A stretch of DNA of 64,000 nucleotides from Notospermus geniculatus (GCA_002633025.1 NMRB01001396.1:43847-107846), one strand, 5' to 3'. Shown: positions 16,220 through 31,100, counted from the first letter of the stretch. The notes: generated from the sequence alone by a model not told the origin. Numbers and translations are program-made.

Positions 16220-17930
16220 CGAAATGAAGACTTGGCAAAGAAGATAGACTTGCATCACTGCTCCGATGCAAAAATAATGCCATCTTCTCCATATCTGTAG
16301 AATAACCTGCTGCTGAATGACTATGTTTTAATGGTGATTGTCTCTAGTAGCCGTAGGCCTATATTGCAAACACCGGACAAACAGTAGAACCACCCAGGAG
16401 GACTCAGATTCCAGAAACACCAGCTTTAATGTTTACTCGTACATCAAAGTACAACCAGTGCAGGCAGTGCAGAAAACAGTGCAGTGCATTCCACAATGGT
16501 CACATACCACGGTACAGACCGAACCCTCCTAATTCTATCTACATTTAATACACCCACAAATAAAATAATATCCGACCATAATATCCGAAAATAAGATATA
16601 TGCTACGACTGGATCACATATAGGCATATTCTCACATTTTACTCCACCCTCCTGTGATAACAGCTCATCATCCTCATCGTACACTGAATCAGCTACAGTT
16701 CGTTTTTTGCCCGCCTCCAAGCACGCTACAATTAAACGAGGGCAGGCAGGAGTGGAAAGCGGGTCCACCCTTACATGTGCAAAATTTGTATCTGAACTAA
16801 GGTTCGTCCCTATACGCAATGAAGCCGAAAGCAAACAGAACGAGTCCGTCTGGTTTGCAAAAGAAGGCAACAAGCCACTTCATTGTCACCCCCTAGAAGC
16901 ATAAGAGCGCACATGATTCCGTATTCTGTTTGACTATTGCCTTGGATATCACTGTGCATTCTATCCCTAACACACACGGAACAATTCCCGTATAAAGCGC
17001 CATGTAAGGGTAGACCGTTCCACCCCTGCCTCCCACGTAGATTGTTAGTCCACTAGGGCCCGCTGAGGGAGCCCCGGAAAGCAGAGAGCAGAAAAGCCTA
17101 CTACATTTAAATCCGATATTATTCCTCAAAATCTCTTTGACTTCACCTAAGCACTTAACCGACATCCATTGCCCAACCACGATCCCCATACACTGCACAT
17201 AATAAATAGATTTGTGACGTAGGGGTATACGAAAGGAAATCCAAGCTGTCTCGCCCAATTGTCCCTCTTCAAGTTATTCAGCACCTCAAACCATACTTTA
17301 CAACACCTGCACATAATCCCACTTAACTCACGCCCTTTCTTTTTACCCAAATAGGTGACACAATCCAAAACATCTGGGGCTAATACCTCGCTCACATAAC
17401 TCATGACGGTGTGTTAATCTAACAATGGCATTATAGACTGAACTGAAATAATAATGCCAATTCCGCTCTACTGGAGTGCAACTTTCACATGGTGGCGTTT
17501 ATATTACCAACATCGCTCGCTTGTGAATTTTTGCCAACATGTAGATACATGAACCCATTGACCATATGCTTCCTATGCCATCGATCACCAAAAACCTTTC
17601 TCCCAGATCAATTCTCCCCAACACCCTTTCCCTGTCAAAGCGGGCGCTGCCAAATATTAAAACAACTACATAGACCTAAGAAAAATAACCCCTTGCTACC
17701 ACTTTACATCGTTCATATCCGTACCAGGAATCACCCCCTTGCACGACTATCCGCCTTCCTGACATGAATTCTCAAAAGGCATCAAGACTATCATCCTTGT
17801 ACACTGCCCATTACCTGGCCTTTGCGCACACCTGCCCCCAGTTATGCTAAATCTCACGAACTGTCACAAATGAACTGCAATGCGTCAACACGACATTAAG
17901 CTCTTTATTATGATTGCTACCCCGTTAGTT
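16220..17930. other. Gene-free host DNA
   Basis: No coding exon, RNA gene or convincing repeat is recognised. Short open frames near 16535-17770 lack domain-like sequence. The 5' exons of the metalloprotease gene could lie here or elsewhere upstream but cannot be identified. Confidence 0.45.
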
Positions 17931-17934
17931 TTAC

Positions 17935-18325
17935 ACTCCGTCGTTACAATACTTCATGAAAGTCCTTTATCATGACTACCGGTACACCCTGCGTACCCGT
18001 ACCTCGAACATGCCCTTCTAGAACCTCGATCACGAAAAATCCTTCATCGTTATCACTACCACGTGTAACTGTCCGTCGTTACACTATGTCATGAAAGTCC
18101 TTTATCATGACTACCCTATGCACAACTGTCCTTCGTTATGCTAACTCCTCCACGTCACGAAGATCCTTTATCGTGACTACCACCACGTGTAACTGTCCGT
18201 CGTTACACTTTGTCATGAAAGTCCTTTATCATGACTATCCCCAAAAATAGATAAGTGAACCTCGCTCGCTTATCCACTTTTGCTACTTACCCGTGTAACA
18301 GTCCGTCGTTACACTTTGTCNAATC
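17935..18325. repeat. Tandem repeat of about 120 bp, three to four copies
   Basis: The phrase CGTCGTTACA, a short spacer, then TCATGAAAGTCCTTTATCATGACTA recurs at about 17940, 18066 and 18190, with a truncated copy ending at 18320. A related sub-unit (AAGATCCTTTATCGTGACTA) lies at about 18160. Confidence 0.7.
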
Positions 18326-19033
18326 GTAGCTCCTCGTAACAGTTCTTAGACTGTCGTCTATGTTCGCAGTGATTCTCTGGCTCGCAGAAAATTTTTCAAA
18401 ATGTTCAAAATTTGCCTACGACAAAATTTTAGTCGAAGTATCTCGTATATAGTCGTGCCCATGTCGTACATGTTCGTGCAGGATCGTAGGTCTTGAAGAA
18501 TAACCTCGACTATGTACGACAGTCTGCGACTAGCTACGAGTAATGTGCGAAGAAACTACGAACATCTACATGTACGAGTATCTGCGACCACTCACGACTA
18601 ACTTCATCTAGGCCTGCGAGTATTTGACGAATCAGCGACCAGTTGACAATTCGCGGAAAACTACGTATAATGCTAAATATCGCAGCTTGTCGAGGGAATA
18701 TCGCAGTCTTCAGATTCGCCCCTTGTCGTGGGCAAAAGTCGCCAGTGGGACACTACCATAAGGGAGTTAGAAATAAAAGTCGAAAATAAGAATTGGGGAA
18801 ATTTTGCCTTTTGAAAAATTGAAAAATTCGCGCAGAAGTGCCAAAATTCCTACCTTCTTATTTTCCACTTTTATTTCTTACTCCCTTATTTGGCGTTCCC
18901 CCTTTAAATTGATGAACTGATCGCCAAGACGATACACTCTCTGGCATGTACTGAATCTGACATACATGTACAACTAAAGGTACATGTACATCCAGCCATA
19001 AAACATCTCTCTGATTTTGATTTCTGGTTTAAG
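18326..19033. other. Host DNA rich in CGTA/TACG motifs, with an inverted block
   Basis: No gene is seen. From 18345 to 18700 the sequence is dense in CTACGA/TCGTAG words on both strands. From about 18757 to 18900 there is a weak inverted repeat (AGGGAGTTAGAAATAAAAGT with ACTTTTATTTCTTACTCCCT), a probable decayed foldback element. Confidence 0.5.
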
Positions 19034-19158
19034 ATATCTCACCGAACCAGACAATCTCCGAGAAGGTAAAAAATCCACAGGGAAACCTGCATTATGGGAC
19101 AGTTGAAAGGAATGGTGAAACGGTGGGTTACATGATGCTGGATCTCAGTGGATCGAAG
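19034..19158 (+). CDS. ADAMTS-like exon 1 (visible): propeptide
   Basis: The exon is 125 bases, entered in phase 1 after TTTAAG and left in phase 0 before GTGAGT. It encodes a stretch with LHYGTVERNG and GYMMLDLSGSK, which resembles the (C)xYxGxV...LSxCxGL block of ADAMTS propeptides, though without its Cys. This is the least certain exon; its phase fits exon 2. Confidence 0.55.
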
Positions 19159-22100
19159 GTGAGTCTAAGTATTTCTAAAGTGCAGATACTGAAACGTACA
19201 TTGCTCTTCATAAAGGCAGGCTAATCTGTAACATAGATTCGTTTATAATACAGAATGTTAAAGAAAAAGTTGTTTCCCGAAGCTGTCGCTACTAATCCGA
19301 ATGCGCAAATCCTTTGTTCTAACTGAATTTCAAATTGAATGCGACCACAAGGAACTGATTCCGGTCACCGACCTGAAATTGACCACACCTTCCCCATTGG
19401 TGGAAATCACTTCTAGCTACATGTAGTCCACTAAAGGAATCCACTGCTGATTTTCTGCGTTGCGACTTGCTCTGCAACCTGCTGCCTGCGATTGAATACG
19501 ATCGCAAGAGTCTGATACCGATCGGTGACCGATTGCCGACTGAAATTGATCACATCTTCGCCATTGGTGGAAATCACGTCTAGCGAGTCCACTGCGGCGA
19601 TCGAGTGCCCAGTTGCAAAGCAAGCCGCAACGAAAAATCAGCTTGAAAATCACAAGTGGATTCCCTGCTTTAGCCCGATTTTCGGTTTCACGTTGTATGG
19701 GCAACACCACTGTTTACCATATGTATGTACAGTATAGGCCTAGGGTAGTAATAATAAAAATATTTCTATTCTTCTGTTGGCTCAGGCAGCTTCCGTTCAC
19801 CTTGATGATGGGGGATTCGATGTTGTTGCCTTAAACGAAGCGGAACATATCAAAAGCCGCAAAAGGTCCACGGATACACATGTCGTGTACTCTGTCAAGG
19901 AAGGGGCGAAATCACGACAAAAACGAGGCCCAGGTAAAGAACCATCGATATACGTTCCTTTCCACTAAGCTATAGGTTTCTCATGCAAAGTGAAGAGGAT
20001 TTCCCGAGGTATCTCGGGTTCGTACTGTTCATTAGGGGGTATTAGAGAGCTTTCACAAAGCCCCCGAAACGCCAAACGCGAACGCCAATCCCATTGTTCG
20101 ATGCCACGAAGAGGCCAGCGAACAATAAGATAGACGTTCGCGTCGGTGTTTCGGGGCTTTGCGAATAGAGAGAAAACTCTATTCGCGAAGCCCCGAAACG
20201 CCGACGCCAGTGTCTATCCTATTGTTCGCTGCTTTCTTCTTCGCATCGAACAATGGGATTGGCGTTCGCGTTAGCGTTTCGGGGGCTTTGCGAAAACTCT
20301 CTATTCCCTATTACTTCGCCGAATAATGTTATACAGATGATACAGGTGTGACAGGAATCAGCGTCCTAGGAATGCAGATCCGCCAAACAATAGCTCGCTA
20401 TTGTAAGGTTATATTCGAATGGTCATGGTCTCTCTAGCCATATATTCTAATTCCTCGCTGAACAATAAGACGGGACTTTGATTCCAGGGGGACTTGGATT
20501 CCTTTTACACCTGTAATGTCGCCTTTGGCGCTCCCTCTCGATTTCTTACTCAGTTTTTACATGTACATGTACATGTAGTCGACAGCAAGGAATTGCGTAC
20601 AGCCACGCTTTCAACATTCAACTCAGAAGTCCGTTGATTCGCTGACAGAGTTATTTCAGAACATGGCCTCATGTATACCACATATACCAGGCGCGGATCC
20701 GGGGGCACCCGGAACCCGGCGCCTCCCTTTCGGCCAGCAAATCTGTAAAAGTTGACCGCGAAATTCTGAAATTTGGAGCAAATCATTGAAATTCACCGCA
20801 CAGTGCCCCCCTCGTTTCCGAAATCGATGCCCCCCCCCCCCCGAGCCTGGACTATTATGGAGTATTAGTCTAAGTTATAGAGTATTAGTCTCTAAGAGAG
20901 TTTTCGCAAAGCCCCCGAAACGCCAACGCGAACGCCAATCCCATTGTTCACACACAGTGCGCCCACTCTTTTCCGAAATCGTGGATCCGCCCCTGTGTAC
21001 ACTTCCCATACCAAGCTGTTGATCAGCCAGCTACAGTTAAATCCGACACATATTAATTTTGCGATTTCACAACATGAACATTTTTTGGATTTTTTTCTGT
21101 TAGTTGAAATCACGGGCCTCCTTCCGACAGTAGACAACAATCTGAATGAAATACCGTCATACAAACGACTGTCCCCAGAGAGGAAGCTACGACTGGAGGT
21201 CGCCATATTCGTCGATAAGGAGTATCAAGACGCCTACTCCAGTTGGAAATATGGAAGCAAGGACCCCGCACAGCTGAGGGAACACATCATGTCCATTATG
21301 AAACAGGTACGTAAACCCGGGGAAGGCCATCCCGTTTTCCCGACCATCGCCGGGTTCAGCCTATGTTATTTTGTGACCTTTGGTTTCGAACCGTTTCCAA
21401 GCCGGTGTAACGTTTTTCAGTGAGGCCCGTGTGCCAGTGTGACATTACAATAGATTGACGGAATAAGCGGTGACTTGACAATGGGCGACACACAGAGAAA
21501 CAGTGAGTCTGTTCCCTAGTGTGTTCCGAACAATGGAAATCAGACAGAAAAATGGCCACACCGAAAAACGTTACACTTGTGGTTCCATGCTCCTCTTTTC
21601 ATTCCAAGTGCTTAATGATCGCCGGTTTCCACTAAAAATGGGTTTCACTTGTCCCCTGTGGTTGTTGACCGTTTCCACTAAAACGAGGTTCCTCTTGTAT
21701 GTTCTCTGTCGATCCCCTCGCCCCCGCGTGTTGTGGCAATTGTATTATACATGTACTCATTATCTTCTTGACTTCTAGGTTCAGATGTGGCACTTCCACC
21801 CGTCCTTGGGGTATAGGATTCAGCTGTACATTGTAAAGATGGTGTTCATGACAGAAACGGTTAAAAAGGTAAAGGTAGACAACAATCCATCCGGATCTTT
21901 GGTTGTCTGATGACAAATTTGTCATGGTTGAGTTTGTTCGGACACCAAATACCCTAGACTACCCAGTCGTTGTGTCGCTCCGGCCGCCGCACTACACTCC
22001 ACAAACGACTGGGAAAGCAAGCTGCAAAATCAGCGGCTAGCGTACCGACAACAACAACGGCCATCTCGACCAATGAAATTGCCCGAAAGCAATCTACTAG

Positions 22101-25100
22101 GGGAAATCTGGCACACTTTTGATTGGTTGTTATTGATGAAATTTACCAGAGCCTCTCGCCCGTCTAGAATCTTTTCAAAGTCACTAGCAGTATATTTTTT
22201 NACCGCGGTGGAAACATTATCACCGCGGTGGGAACTTCTGAAAATTTTACAAACCCCAAGAAAAAAATTATCGAATTGAAAAAAAAATTGCAAATGTAAA
22301 TATTTTTCATCAATGAGCTCTATGGGCCACCGTAGGAATACTAATAATGGGAGACACGAATACCATTACAATCCTCTCGCAGTCTTTTGTTTCGCTCCGT
22401 ACCTACGCTTCACAAACCACTGCTTCGAATGGCCGGTATTCTGCCAATTTACCGCCAGGTAGCACCACTACTGTTCCCGCTGCCGCCCTGGAGAAAGTGT
22501 TTTAGGATTTTGCTCAGTTGCAGCCTGATGGCAGGCGCTGATTGGTTGGACAGAAATAGTGCCATATGGCGGTAAATCGGCAGAATACCGGCCAATCGAA
22601 GCAGTGGTTTGTGAAGCGTAGGTACGGAGCGAAACAAAACACTGCGGGAGGAGTGTAGAATACCATGAGAATTTCATAGCCGAAAAAAAATGTCATTGAG
22701 AGGCGGAACGCCGAAAACATCAGAGAATCTACTAGATGGATGGGTGGCCAGTTGCAGTGACCGCTAAACTACACGACAGGTTCACTTAATGGTCGTAAAC
22801 ACAGAGCTATAGGGAGGTTTAGAAGTCAAACGATAAACGTAAACTTGACAACGTTATTTTTCCTACTACACATTAACCAGATTTTATATTGCATTTTCGG
22901 TACAAAATAAAATTGTCGTTACCGTTTACGTACGTTTATCGTTTGATTTCTAAACCTCCCTATTTTATCAGCCGAACATGCTCCCGCTGGTGAAACACGT
23001 ACTAATTTTTTTTCCATAGGAGGACAGTGCAGCGAAGTACAGTCTATAAGTTTTAGCATCCCAGGAGTCGGATTCAGTTAAAAAATCTTCTGTTTTGTAG
23101 ATGAATAAATACAAAGATTTCGTTTCGTTCTGTAAGTATCAAGCAACACTTCTACCTGGTGGATCGAATGCTGCTGGAAACACAATCAACTGGGGCGACG
23201 CATTCTACTTTTCCGGGTAAATATGAATCTATCGGTTTTCGAAAAGAGTATACATGTATCAGGGTGATCGGATATAATCTGAATGTGAATGACTGGTCGT
23301 TTGACCAGCCCCCCTTTTTTTGCTCTATTCCCCCCTCCCCCTATTCTTCTCATTGTTCAGTGATTTGCATTATCCATTCTGGTTTTTTCCTACAAATCTG
23401 GAAGTTTACTTCCTTATTCTTCTACTTTCTGTTGACCTTCGTGCATCTTTTCGCTTTGTGCTTGTTATGTAGCCTATTACACATGTCATATTTATTAAAA
23501 CCCTTTCCTTTTCAGCTAAATCAGTTTCTCCTTAATTACATCCACTCTCTCTAGTAGGTCCAGCAGCCATCCATGGGGCTTGGGCACTTTTGTTTCCTTA
23601 ATTACATCCACTCTCTTAATTAGGTCCAGCAACCACCCGTGGTGCTTGGACACTTTTCTTTCCTTAATTGCCTACTCATCCTGTCTACACAGGTGTTAGT
23701 TCTACATTCGGGTTTCAGCTCATTCTTTTCTAGAGTTTCAGATTGTAAAGTTCCACTTGAAAAAGACCCCGGTTGGGGTCGAAAATTCGTGAATTCTGGA
23801 GATTGACTTCTTGCTTATTATCATTAAGGCGGGGGGCTACCTATAGCATGAGCTCATTCCCTAGTGGCAATCCACGGAACTTTCCTTTGTGCGCTGGTCA
23901 AACGACCAGTCATTCACATTCAGATTATATCCGATCACCCTGATACATGTATACTCTTTTCGAAAACCGATTGCAACAATTTTTGGACTTCATTGGTCGG
24001 TCAGTCAAAGATTGATCAGGTTTGCAATTGACTACAGATGAACATGAGGTGTTGTCAGCGAGTCCGCGACACCCGTAAGCCTTCCCCATTCAGTGTACGT
24101 GCGGACCCGAAATCTTTTGTGTCCACTGCGGGTATTGTTCAGCTCTGTCGCTGGTGCTTTGGTCACAAATGTCCGAACAGAGTTTAGTCAAAGAGCGGGA
24201 ATAGTGCAAATCTACATAACAAAGAAGTAGCTGGCGAGCGGTATGGGAATTTTCTAATTTTCCATACAAGTTTTCTCTGTTTTGGACGCATATATTTGAA
24301 AAATTTCTTTTGGATGTTATTGCCATATGTGCATTCTAGTTGCAACACGATCGCGTTTTTTGGATAGTTGGTCGAGAATATGAAATATTTCCAAAACTGT
24401 AAATCGAGCGTTATTTTGGCATTAAATAGTTTATACTAATTATATGGAAAGTACTTTCGTAAAAAACGGATCGTTAGGACCTGCAGGCATCTGGCCTGTA
24501 TGTTACAGACTATGTTGGAAACTGATGTGTCGCATCCCAAGTCAGAAAAATTCTTTGAAAACTCAAATTTTGTCAATTTGTAAAACTTAATTAACTCCAT
24601 CGTAATTTGTCAAAATAAACAACTCTTTCGCAGAACGGGAGCATAAAGGTTGTACATGTAGCTAAAACATTTTGTTGAAATCAATTAAGTTACTTTTTGT
24701 CATGAATATGTTAGGACGCTTGTTTTCAAAGAGCGTCTTAATAAAGTCGGCATAGGTACATGTAGCCCCCCGCCTTAAAGCGAATCGATAGCGGATTTTT
24801 AGCTCACTCGTGAGCTATAGCCATCACGCGGTGTCCGTCGTCCGTCGTCGTCGTCGTCCGTTAGCAGGGCACGTTTTGTAACCGCTGGGGCTATTGATCT
24901 GAAACTTGGTACACATATACCCCTAGGTCAAATGACCTATGACACCCAATTTCGGTCCGATCTGATTCCTGGCTTGGCCACCAGGGGGGATAAACAGTTT
25001 CGCCTTAAGGTTGATCGGATCATCACCAAATTTTTATGGTGGGTACATCTTATGAGGATACACGACATATCACCCGGGTTTTTGATTTGACCTAATTTTC

Positions 25101-28100
25101 AAGGTCACAGAGGTCAAAGTTCGAAATTTCATTGTCGGGTGTCACGTTTCGTGGCTATTTGTCCTAGATTGTTCAAATTGGGTGTGATGATGTATCTAGG
25201 TACCCTGTATGTCTGTGGCGTATTTCGGTCCGATCGGACTTCAAGTACGGCCACCAGGTGGCTATCTTGGAAATTGAGCATTGGACCATAGCTCAATAAC
25301 TATTGGGGCTAGAATGTTCTGAACTTGAACAAGTATGTATCTTTGTAGCCTTCATGTGTACAGCAAATTTCAGCGTGATCGGACTTCACAGACCGCTGCC
25401 AGGCAGCCATTTTGGAAAATGCAACTTTGACTTGTGTGACTGATAAATGTCGTTCAACTTGAAAACCCGTATGATATATCATGCATCTGCATTAGATGTA
25501 CCTACAATAAAAATTTGGTGATGATCCGTCGAATAATAAGTTAGTTATTGCACTTTTTGTCCATTTCAATTCAAATGGAGCCATCTAGTGACTATTCAAT
25601 GAATCACAGACACACAGAAACCAAGGTGGGGTCAGTCAGTACAGTGACCATGGTAACGGTGTAGGCCTTAGCAATGACATTCAGTTTAGCAGTGTTCACC
25701 ATGTTCACTGGTTGTGTGACTGTTATTAGGCCTAGGCCTGTGCTGATTGGTGTGTCAGGGGGATCTGATGATGTTGCCTTTGTTTGGACAGGTAGGACTA
25801 GCCCTAGGCTTAGGGTTTTTGACACCTTCTTGGCCTAGGCCCTATAGTAGGCCTAGGTCATCAACTCATAGGCCTAGGCCTACAATCATGATCAGTCAAA
25901 GACTTTGATGGGCCCAATCCAGGCCTAGGGCCTAGGCCTACCGGTAGGCCTACGCCCCCCCCCCCAATAGTGGTACCGGTATTTTGATGGCAATGCAGTT
26001 CAAATGCCTAGGCCTAGGCCTATAGGCCTACCCTGTCCTGTTAGGCCTACGGTAGCTCTACAAAATACATGTAGGCCTAGGCCTAGGCCTACACTTGAAC
26101 ATGCAGGTCATCTGTTCTTCTGGGACATTAACCCTAACCAAGTTTTGGTCCGATTCAATTCTTAGCTTGGCCTCCAGGCATGCCAGGTGGCCAAAAACAA
26201 GTCCTGCAACTTGGGAATGACTTGCCCCAGATGTTCGCTCATCCTCTCTCTGTCATTACACTATGTCAACGAGTGAGCACATGGTCCATGGACCATTTCA
26301 TGTTTACATTTGGCTAGTGTTTGTAAACACAAAATTCAGTGAATGCACGAAAATTTCTTTGTTGACTTTCTGGAGAAGTTTGTTTACATTTTTTCCTGAA
26401 AATTCGTCCCCTTTCAAATTCTATTTCTAAATCAATTTTTTAGCTATCGATTCGCTTTAAGGACTTCTCGAGACCGACAAATTCTGCCCTTATTTTTGAG
26501 AGCTCTCCTGATTAGCAAAATCAAAATGATTAGAAAAGTGAAGGCCTAGATGATCTTCTGTATTCATCAGCCCTGAAACCTTTGGCGCTGCTCCACTACC
26601 AAAGGCGGGGACAGACTGGCGCGTAAGCAACGCGTCGGGAAAGCGTTCAACCATTCAGCGAGGCGGTAATACGGACCGAAACACTACATCTACCGAAACA
26701 CCTACATCTACATCTGATTGGCCGAACGCCTGCACGACGCGTCGCGTAGGCGCCAGTCTGTCATCGGCTTAAAGGCTCGTTTCCACAGACGCGTTTCACG
26801 CTGCGTGATGCGTCAAATCTTTTGTTATTTTCCGCCGCTCTGCTTCCAAACAATGGGCAAAGCGTCAAAACGCTCACGCTACCGCTTCTGTGGAAACGGG
26901 CCTTTAAAGGCCCGAACCCACTGTCACGTTTTCCCGCCGCGGTTTCATCACTGCCCGACAAATCCTTTGTTATTTTCTCGGTCCGCTGCCTTTTTACAAA
27001 GCATTTTCTGCCGCTGCGTTTTCCCGCTGCGTGAAAACGCGTCAGTGGGTTCGGGCCTTTAGGCCTGAACCCACTGTCGCGTTTTGCCGCCGCGGTTTCA
27101 TCACCGCGCGACAAATTCTTTGTTACATTCTCGGTCCGCTGCCTTTTAACAAAGCAGTTTCTGCCGCTGCGTTTTCACGCTGCGGGAAAACGCGTCAGTG
27201 GGTTCGGGCCTTTAAGGCTCGTTTCCACAGACGCGTTTCACGCTGCGTGATGCGTCAAATCTTTTGTTATTTTCCGCCGCTCTGCTTCCAAACAATGGGC
27301 GAAGCGTCAAAACGCTCACGCTACCGCTTCTGTGGAAAAGGGCCTTTAGAGTTTTTCTCGCTCGAGTGGCTCTCAGGGGAACTCAACTCTATGTAGGTAC
27401 GTACATCTAAAGCCGGTGACAAACTGAAGACGCTCGTGTATTAGTCCGGACGCAAAACCCCGATTTTCTGAGAAGTGGCACTTTTTGTATAACAGCAATT
27501 TTTTTGCATTTTTTATATCTCCAAATGACAGAGATTCCGAATCCGCCGAGTGCCACTCTGGCACCCTTGAGCGTTTTGAGAAAATGACGTTTGAATTTTT
27601 GGAACTGACTTTATCATTGGACGTCAGCTGACGCAACGACTGAGCTTTGTACAGGAGAATGGAACCCGATGTACAGCTAACTTTTAAACGGTGGGATTTA
27701 CACCCTATAAATGTATTATAAAGAGTTATGTGCTATAACTCAGGAACGACTTGACCCAGAGCGCTCAAATGTGCTATGTGGCTCCCTCTAGATGACCTTG
27801 ATGTGCTTGTGAAGTTTTGGCACGATCGGACGTCCAATATGGCCGCCAGGGTGGCATAACCCAAACATCATTGAAGTCCTGCAACTTGGGAATGACTTGA
27901 CCCAGGTTGCTCATAACGGACGGACTTGTACCTCTCTCTGTCATTACACTATTCTGTCCAAACGGGTGAGCACATGGTCCGTGGACCATTTCATTTTGTG
28001 AATTGCCGCTTGAGAGCCAAGTCGCACCAGAAAACTCTCAAGTGGAGCAGCGCCAGCTAAATGACTTTCAGTCTCCCTTTGGGACAGTTAAATGAATATC

Positions 28101-31100
28101 TTGATATCACTGGGTAGGTAGGAAATTTTTTTATTTCTATCTTTCTATCTTCTTCCACACTCAATTGGCACACGATTCCAAGAAAACCACTCAATCACTG
28201 CAAAATCAAGTACAGTGAAACCCCTCATGTGGACCATCCCTCTATGTGGACCACCCCTCTATGTGGATCGATTTTTGTCGGTCCCAAATAAATCCTTCAC
28301 ATTTTCCTTTAGCTACATGTAAGTGGACCACCCCTCTACCTCGACCTGGACCACCAAAAGTAGGGTCCCAAAGTGCATGGTGACCCCTCTATGTGGACCA
28401 GAAGATGCAAAATCTAGGTATTCGCGTGGTCCATGGTTACACCAAACACATGGAAAAGCTAGATTTCACACCATAGGCTTTTTGTTGATCCCAGGAATAA
28501 ACAGACAATTAAAACCTTTGGTATAAGCTAGACAAAAACTCCAGTCAAGCTAATCAACATTGAATGACTCACTCACATTGAAGGGGTAATTAAACATCAA
28601 CATGGGATCCATCTGTGGTGAAAGTGGTAGTGTCACCGTAGGACTCCAATATTTCGAAAATGCCAACCCCCTTTATGTGGACCACCCCTCTATGTGGACC
28701 AGTTTGACCCGGTCCCACGCGTGGTCCACTTAGAGGGGTTTCACTGTAGTACCATCATATAGTCAATATTTGTATCCAGGTCTGAAAGGTTAGATACATG
28801 TAGTTTCAAAAAAATTAACTTACAGTGGTTTTTGAAGACTGTTTTATCCTGAAGTGATGAAGTTAAATATCTCCCTCAGGTTGTTTTTGTTTGCTTCGGG
28901 CTGGTACGATGGATCCGTATCCAGCTCGACCACTTTGCTCTTCCTNNNNNNNNNNNNNNNNNNNNNNNNNNNNNNNNNNNNNNNNNNNNNNNGACTAAAG
29001 GAAGATTCCTTTCCAAAATGGCCAAATTCCGATTTACAATAAGGCCGCCAGAGCCGTCATCTTGAAATCAGATTCCGTCAATTTCATGGAGAACTGTTTG
29101 TCCGATCATATTGATTTTTTATCCGCATGTTGGGGGTGACTTAAGGAAGGTTCGTTTGGAAAATGGCCGCGTTCTAATGTACAATAATGGCCGCCAGAGC
29201 TGCCATCTTCAAATCAGATTCCGTCAATTTCAGGGAAAACCGTTTGTCTGATCATTTTGATTTTTGGTATGGATGTTGGGGGTGACTAGAGGAAGGTGTC
29301 TTTCGAAAATGGTCGCGTTTCGATTCACAATATGGCCACCAGAGCCTCTATCTTGACATCAGATTCCCTTGATTTCAGGGAACATCATTTCCTTCATCAG
29401 ATTCATCAAATTCCGTCTACATGTTGAGGGAAAACCAACTCAACATACGTGCGGGGGCATATGCCACGCTCTGCGTTGCTCTTGTTAATAATGTTATGCT
29501 CATCTTGTATTTTCCTGCATTTTCAGAGTTATGGGTGTGTTCGGACATCGTGAAGATGGTAGGTTACCTAAACCATTGAGCTCTGGTCGTTTCTCAAGCT
29601 AACATAAAGGGACACGCGTTATTCACGAAACGGACCTTGTCGTATGCAGATCCTTGATGCTCGTCTCGCTGTTAAAATTTCCAATAAATTTTTTTGCCCT
29701 CTAAAATGCATTCACAAGAAAATTCACCCAACACTTTACAGGCAGACCCATCCTTGGTCGAGCCTTCCAGTGGGGCGCTTGTAGGAAGGAAACGCAGTGC
29801 TCCGGTGCCAATGAACATTTTGGCGGTACCTCGTCAGTCCAGATTGTGGAACGGTATATGGGGCGGTTGTCAGTGCACGAAATGTCGCATAAGTAAGTAA
29901 AGAAATGGTTATCTACGGCTTGGTCAAAATAGCTTTGTTCAGACGCCGACACTGTCATTCTCAAATTCTTTGAACGTCATGTCTTTGAGGCAATAACTTG
30001 ATATTTACCTCTCTCTAGGTGACCTTTACGAGCACGTCAAATTTCGGCCTGATTAAACTTCCAATATGGCCACCAAGTGGCGTAACCCGAAAATCATCAA
30101 ATGTGCTATAACTCAGGAATAACTTGACCCAGACCGCTCACGTGCTATGTGGCTCCCTCTAGATGACCTTTATGTGCATGTGAAGTTTTGGCCCAATCGG
30201 ATATCCAATATGGCCGCCAGGCGGCATAAACCAACAATCATTGAGGTCCTGCAACTTGGGAATGACGTGACCCAGATTGCTCATAACTGACATGTAAATG
30301 TACCTCTATCTGTCATTACACTATTATGTCCAAACGGGTGAGCACATGGTCCATGGACCATTTCATTGTGTCAAGATTTCATGTTCATTCATCATCCGTG
30401 GGATTTTGTTTTGTTACTCATGTCCTCGACACCTCCGAATATGCGGTTTCAGTCTCGGGATGCAAGATGACTACATACCAAAAAACAGAGATCATTGTCC
30501 AATGGGAATCATGAAGTCACAGTTTGTTGGTAAATGGTGGTCAAATTGCAGCGTCTACGGCCTTGAACAGTTTCTCGTGTAAGTAATTTTTGGTGATCTG
30601 GGGTTCTGGCGTCAGCAGTAAAATCGTCACCATTTTAGCATTGTTGAATTTTGTTATCGATATTTCGCCCGTTTACTCTCACGGAATCTATTGACTATTG
30701 ATGCATAAATATATTCAAATTTGGGGTCAAGCATGTCCCGAATAAAGAAACTTGAATTATTTCATCGGCTTGGAGATTTTCGTACGATTTTTAAAGAAAT
30801 TTTCGAGGTTATTTTTGTGGACGCCTTCTGATTGGTCATATTGACTCACATGATCTCAGTCATTTGACAACAACTGCATTGTGGCCAACTACTCTTTGGT
30901 TCACCCCACATGCTTCAAATAAATGTAGGCCTGCGTGACTCTACGCCTTCGTTTTCAAACAGATCAGAACATTCGAGCTGTCTGGACGACGTCCCTGATA
31001 AAAGCAACAAGAACTTGATTAAACTCGTGCCTGCTCCTCCATACACATACAACCCCGCGGACAAAGCAATAGACGGAGGTTGGAGTGACTGGTCCTATTT

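Noticed and set aside
15754-16300. Several 150-codon frames
   Set aside because: They are open only because they cross the 340-N gap.
21356-21559. Small frames with a repeated HTGKRTRCFSVCR-like protein at 21.4, 35.4, 36.6 and 55.9 kb
   Set aside because: All come from family 3 MITEs in which one frame happens to be open; they are not a gene family.
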